Assembly (NCBI GenBank): GCA_947594675.1
Contig: CANQEF010000050.1
Location: forward strand, 1 to 8,172
From: an uncultured Bacilli bacterium
GTDB taxonomy: Bacteria; Bacillota_I; Bacilli_A; RF39; UBA660
Length of the DNA stretch: 8,172 nt
Direction: 5' to 3'
Every line of letters begins with the position of its first letter. Position 1 is the first letter of the stretch. This document shows positions 5,287 through 8,172 of this stretch, piece by piece. Below the pieces are notes generated by a model. The model was not told where the DNA came from. It made no database searches and was given only the letters and a program-made list of their open reading frames with translations. A program made the translations under genes and the position numbers.

Positions 5287-6561
5287 TTAATTACTAGAAA
5301 TTGACATATTTTCTATTAAAACTTCAGGTGAAGCTGTCTTAGATGTTTTAAATTTTTTCATATTTCCGATTTCTTTGATGTTGTTAAATAATTCAAAAAT
5401 CGTTGTAGTTAAAATGCAAGGCTCAAATGTTGAAATAAATTTTCCATTTTTAATTATGTAACCATATATTTGTACTGATATATCACCTGTTGTGGGATTT
5501 AGAGTTATACCACCTGTATCTTGATATTTACTTATATAAAGACCATTTTTTATTTCTTGAACAAGATTATTTTCAATTTTTGATTCTTTTATGTACAAAT
5601 TGTTTGCTGAAATACTATTGTTGTAGGCATTCCCTGTAGATGTTTTATTTTCCAATAATGCTTCTTTATTATTATATAGATAAGTTTTTAATATACCATT
5701 TTTAATGATTTCTTTTTTATAAGTTTTTGTCCCCTCATCGTCAAATCTACAAAATGAGGGATAGTTTCTATTTGTAGGATCTTCAATTATAGTAAGTTTT
5801 TGAGAAAATATTTTTTTATTTATCTTATTACTCATGCATGAAATATTTTTACGTATTTCTTCTTTGGAAATGAGTCTTATAAATTCTTTTAATATTTTGG
5901 ACATAAATGTTTCAGAAACAATTACATTATATTTACCATTCTTTAATTTTTCTTGCTTACTATTTAATTGAATATCTTTTAGTACTTTTTTTACTATGTC
6001 TTCATAATTTATGGCATCTTTAACATTATAAATTGTTTCACTATTGGTAAAAAAACAATTATTTATATTTGCTGTTGCTTGAACATCAAAAATTTCTAGA
6101 TTCTTAGAAGTTGAAATATCTAACCCATTAGAATTTACTATTCTTTTGGAATTATTTGATATATTATAGTTAATCTCTAGATTAGTTATGTGCTCGTAGT
6201 CTTTCGTTAGATTACTTAATGCTAAAAAACGTTTTAAATCAATATTTTTAATTGGCTTGGCTTTGGAAATTTTTGTTTTTGTTGGATTTTCAATTATAAA
6301 ATCGTCATAGATGCTTTCTATATAGTCGCTTTTTTCTTTCAAAATAGGAAAAAGACTTTCGTCTAAGTAATTCGATGATATTTTTACATATTTTTTGTTT
6401 ATTTTTGCTTTAATGTCATATGTTGTTTCATTTGAAGTTATAAAATTTTTTTGTTGATTATTTAATATTGCTAAATCTAATGAATTATTTTCATATTGAA
6501 TAACTTCTATTTGTTTTATATTTTTTTGTATCGCTAAAGGTATAAATTCTTCTATTGTCAT
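5287..6561 (-). CDS. tldE: TldE/PmbA-family subunit of the TldD/TldE metalloprotease
   Basis: This 424-residue protein is the inactive-site partner of TldD. In well-studied bacteria the TldD/TldE heterodimer degrades unfolded peptides in the cytoplasm, trimming RiPP leader peptides (microcin B17) and degrading antitoxin CcdA. Family traits: an N-terminal PmbA/TldA domain, then RFDDEGTKT followed by IIKNGILKTYLYN and STGNA, then NGLYISK, GGITLNPTTGDIS, GYIIKNG and the closing SPEVLIENMSIS. As expected for TldE, there is no HExxxH zinc motif. The ATG at 6561 shares its A with the tldD stop (TAATG) and is preceded by a full AGGAGG nine bases upstream, which indicates coupled translation and equal subunit output. 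The sequence is more Lys/Asn/Ile-rich and diverged than TldD. No RiPP precursor or antitoxin gene is nearby, so the natural substrate is unknown. Confidence 0.93.
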   Translation of the reverse strand: MTIEEFIPLAIQKNIKQIEVIQYENNSLDLAILNNQQKNFITSNETTYDIKAKINKKYVKISSNYLDESLFPILKEKSDYIESIYDDFIIENPTKTKISKAKPIKNIDLKRFLALSNLTKDYEHITNLEINYNISNNSKRIVNSNGLDISTSKNLEIFDVQATANINNCFFTNSETIYNVKDAINYEDIVKKVLKDIQLNSKQEKLKNGKYNVIVSETFMSKILKEFIRLISKEEIRKNISCMSNKINKKIFSQKLTIIEDPTNRNYPSFCRFDDEGTKTYKKEIIKNGILKTYLYNNKEALLENKTSTGNAYNNSISANNLYIKESKIENNLVQEIKNGLYISKYQDTGGITLNPTTGDISVQIYGYIIKNGKFISTFEPCILTTTIFELFNNIKEIGNMKKFKTSKTASPEVLIENMSISSN

Positions 6562-7949
6562 TAGCTTTGTCCTCCTACAAGTATTTCACTTATTTTGATG
6601 GTCGGTTCACCTACTGTTACTAAAACTGTTCCACTTTGACTACCACAATAGCCTGTTTCCAATACTAAATCATCAGAAACCATTTCTACTTTTTTTAAAA
6701 TATCTTGTCCTTTGCCAATTAAAGTTACTCCTGTTATCATATTTTTAATCTCGCCATTTTTAATTAAATAACATTCATCAGCTGAAAAATTAAAATCTCC
6801 TGTATTAACATCGACACTTCCTCCATCAAGACTTTTGCAATAAATGCCGTAGTCAATACTTTTTATCATGTCTGTAATTTTGTCTGTACCTTTTTCTAAA
6901 TAAGTGTTGTTCATCCTAGAAGTTGGTGGATATTGATAACTTTCACGACGTCCTGAGCCTGTTAAAGGATGGTTTAATTTTTTAGTGTTTGCATAATCAA
7001 CTAAATAACTATTTAAGATTCCTTTTTTTATTAAAATATTTTTTTGAGTATTATGTCCTTCACTATCAATTAGTGTTGTTCCCCATTCATAAGGAATTGT
7101 GCCATCATCAATTAAAGTAACCTTAGAAGTAGCAATTTTTTGACCAATTTTATTTGAAAAAACACTTAAATTATCTGCTGTGCTCGTGGCTTCTAGTGAA
7201 TGGCCACATGCCTCATGAAAAATTACTGCTCCAAAACCATGACCTAAAATTGCTGGTACTTTTCCTCCCTGAAATTTTTCAGCAGATAATTTTTTTACAG
7301 CTGTTTTAGCTACTTCTTGAGCATAATTTAGATAATCGAAGTCTTCTAAAAATTCATAGCCTTGTCCTTTTCCATATGCTTTAAATGTCGTTTCTGTTTT
7401 ACCATTTTTAGTGGCATAAGGAATACACATTAGTCTAGTTGTTACTTCATTGGAAGATTTGAAAATTCCATTACTGTTAGAAATAATATATTTTTTTTCA
7501 TTTTCAATGAGACAGTTATGTACTCCAGAAATAGTTTTTGATACTTTACGAGCTTTTTTATCCATTTGTTTTAGTATTGAAATCTTTTTAGTAATTGGAA
7601 ATTTATCATGAGGAATTTTTATGTCAGCATATTGTTCTTCTAATTTATTTAAAGTAAATGTTACATTTTTTGTATTATTTTCACATTTTATGTTTTTTAA
7701 AAGCTTTTTCGTGGCGGCTAAAACATTTTTTTCACTAACATCGTTGGTTGATGTGTAGTATATTTTTTCATCTTTAATGATTCTAATTCCAATACCTTTT
7801 TTTAATAAATTTACAATATCATCTAATTTACTATCCATAAGATTGTATTTTGTAGTTTTGGTTTCTTCATAATAGACTTCTACATAATTACAGCCTTTTT
7901 TTAAAGATAAGCTAATTATTTTTTCAAATAATTCTTTCAATTTATTCAT
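6561..7949 (-). CDS. tldD: TldD metalloprotease catalytic subunit
   Basis: TldD is the zinc-bearing subunit of the cytoplasmic TldD/TldE peptidase. From this start it has 462 residues. The metal site HEACGH (245-250, HExxxH) is intact, and the third ligand Cys in ETGYCGSQSG (C435) is present. Other family blocks are GHGFGAVIFHEACGH, TLIDDGTIP (278-286), DSEGHNTQ, TGSGRRESYQYPPTSRMNNTYLEKG (330-354, the RMxNT block), SLDGGSVDVNTGDFNFSA and GVTLIGKG. It is the first gene after the 5S rRNA and pairs with tldE, whose start overlaps its stop. The start is uncertain. An ATG at 7973 would overlap the -10 box and lacks an SD. The ATG at 7949 has AGGAG only two bases upstream. A TTG at 7940 has AGGAG 11 bases upstream. 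I give 7949 as the best compromise. Confidence 0.95.
   Translation of the reverse strand: MNKLKELFEKIISLSLKKGCNYVEVYYEETKTTKYNLMDSKLDDIVNLLKKGIGIRIIKDEKIYYTSTNDVSEKNVLAATKKLLKNIKCENNTKNVTFTLNKLEEQYADIKIPHDKFPITKKISILKQMDKKARKVSKTISGVHNCLIENEKKYIISNSNGIFKSSNEVTTRLMCIPYATKNGKTETTFKAYGKGQGYEFLEDFDYLNYAQEVAKTAVKKLSAEKFQGGKVPAILGHGFGAVIFHEACGHSLEATSTADNLSVFSNKIGQKIATSKVTLIDDGTIPYEWGTTLIDSEGHNTQKNILIKKGILNSYLVDYANTKKLNHPLTGSGRRESYQYPPTSRMNNTYLEKGTDKITDMIKSIDYGIYCKSLDGGSVDVNTGDFNFSADECYLIKNGEIKNMITGVTLIGKGQDILKKVEMVSDDLVLETGYCGSQSGTVLVTVGEPTIKISEILVGGQS
6571..6576 (-). promoter_or_regulatory. Shine-Dalgarno of tldE (AGGAGG)
   Basis: A full-consensus AGGAGG sits within the last codons of tldD, nine bases before the tldE ATG. 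It is the strongest SD in the window and suits reinitiation at the TAATG junction. Confidence 0.8.
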
Positions 7950-7951
7950 CA

Positions 7952-7956
7952 CTCCT
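7952..7956 (-). promoter_or_regulatory. Shine-Dalgarno of tldD (AGGAG)
   Basis: AGGAG followed by TGATG places the core only 2 nt from the ATG at 7949 and 11 nt from an in-frame TTG at 7940. It argues against the upstream ATG at 7973, but does not settle between the other two starts. Confidence 0.6.
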
Positions 7957-7971
7957 ATAGTAGTATTGTTC

Positions 7972-7977
7972 ATTATA
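7972..7977 (-). promoter_or_regulatory. Candidate -10 element of a tldD promoter (TATAAT)
   Basis: A consensus TATAAT occupies 7977-7972 on the minus strand. At 17-bp spacing the -35 position reads ATTTAT, a poor match, so this is at best a -10-driven promoter. The implied start near 7965 leaves a leader of about 16 nt before the ATG at 7949, similar to the short leaders inferred for tsaD and tsaE. In AT-rich DNA a chance TATAAT is likely, hence the low confidence. Confidence 0.35.
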
Positions 7978-8017
7978 TTTGTACAAAAATTAAAATAAAT
8001 GATTTTCGTTTTATAGA

Positions 8018-8047
8018 TAAAAATTTATTATTAAGTAGTAATTTTTA
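8018..8047. other. AT-rich stem-loop between 5S rRNA and tldD
   Basis: TAAAAA plus TTATTA (8018-8023, 8025-8030) can pair with TAGTAATTTTTA (8036-8047), leaving one bulged T and a 5-nt loop. One pair is a wobble on the plus strand and a mismatch on the minus strand. It lacks G-C pairs and a following U-run in the rRNA direction, so I do not call it a terminator. Confidence 0.3.
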
Positions 8048-8049
8048 CG

Positions 8050-8067
8050 TAATTATAATCATAATTA
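8050..8067. repeat. Small AT palindrome TAATTAT / ATAATTA
   Basis: Perfect 7-bp arms surround a 4-nt loop, about 30 bp past the 3' end of the 5S rRNA. All pairs are A-T. It may be a weak processing or termination structure for the rRNA operon, or simply a product of base composition. Confidence 0.3.
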
Positions 8068-8095
8068 TTTTAATTTTTATATAAAACAAAAAAAT

Positions 8096-8172
8096 TCTTG
8101 GCAACTTCCTATTTTCGCATACACTATCGTCGGCGTAAAGTGGCTTAACTTCTGTGTTCGGGATGGGAACAG
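8096..8172 (-). rRNA. rrf: 5S ribosomal RNA, 3' portion (5' part beyond the window)
   Basis: Read on the minus strand, the sequence enters at CUGUUCCCAUCCCGAACACA, the universally conserved loop B/C region. It continues through GAAGUUAAGC, the CGCCGA block and AUAGG, and ends in GUUGCCAAG, the 3' half of helix I. About 76 nt are present and roughly 30 nt of the 5' end lie outside. The segment between AUAGU and GAAAAUAGG (helix IV) is about 11 nt shorter than in Bacillus subtilis 5S rRNA. This marks the distal end of an rRNA operon transcribed toward tldD. The exact 3' end, at 8095-8097, is approximate. A T7 run (8094-8088) follows directly. Confidence 0.96.

Noticed and set aside
8000..8095. 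A tRNA or small RNA gene after the 5S rRNA
   Set aside because: The stretch is nearly all A/T with no T-loop (GGTTCGA-like) or acceptor-stem pattern. Only weak AT palindromes are present.

Overview
The window comes from a very AT-rich bacterial chromosome, most likely a low-GC Bacillota lineage of the Bacilli / Erysipelotrichia / Mollicutes-relative kind. The evidence is strong A/T third-position bias, Shine-Dalgarno (SD) sequences of the GGAG(G)TGA type, SigA-like extended -10 promoters with very short leaders, and a 5S rRNA whose helix IV arm is shortened, a trait known from mollicute-like 5S RNAs. The genetic code is standard: tsaE ends in TGA and Trp is TGG. No mobile element, CRISPR array, tRNA gene or phage gene was seen. 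No gap between genes exceeds 300 bases.

Layout, from right to left (the direction of most transcription). The 3' part of a 5S rRNA gene runs off the right edge on the minus strand and marks the end of an rRNA operon. About 150 bp of almost pure A/T follows, then tldD-tldE, the two halves of the TldD/TldE metalloprotease, translationally coupled through a TAATG overlap. A stem-loop with a T9 tract ends that unit and is fused to the promoter of the next one. That unit is tsaE-tsaB-rimI, with 4-nt and 11-nt overlaps, ended by a second T9 terminator. A plus-strand gene for an 818-residue YfhO-family membrane glycosyltransferase (GT-C type) converges on rimI. Beyond it lies tsaD, again on the minus strand, divergent from yfhO. 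The last 115 bp hold only AT-rich inverted repeats.

Functionally, TsaE, TsaB and TsaD are three of the four enzymes that install N6-threonylcarbamoyladenosine (t6A37) on ANN-decoding tRNAs. TsaC/Sua5 is not in the window. RimI is the ribosomal-protein N-acetyltransferase usually encoded beside them. The common tsaE-tsaB-rimI-tsaD order is kept here, but an oppositely oriented yfhO gene interrupts it before tsaD, so tsaD has had to use its own promoter.

The coding content is mostly housekeeping, and I do not see a clearly novel defence or biosynthetic system. The observations most worth a second look are architectural: the yfhO interruption, terminators that overlap a coding end or a promoter, very short leaders, an uncertain tldD start, substituted glycines in RimI and the shortened 5S arm.
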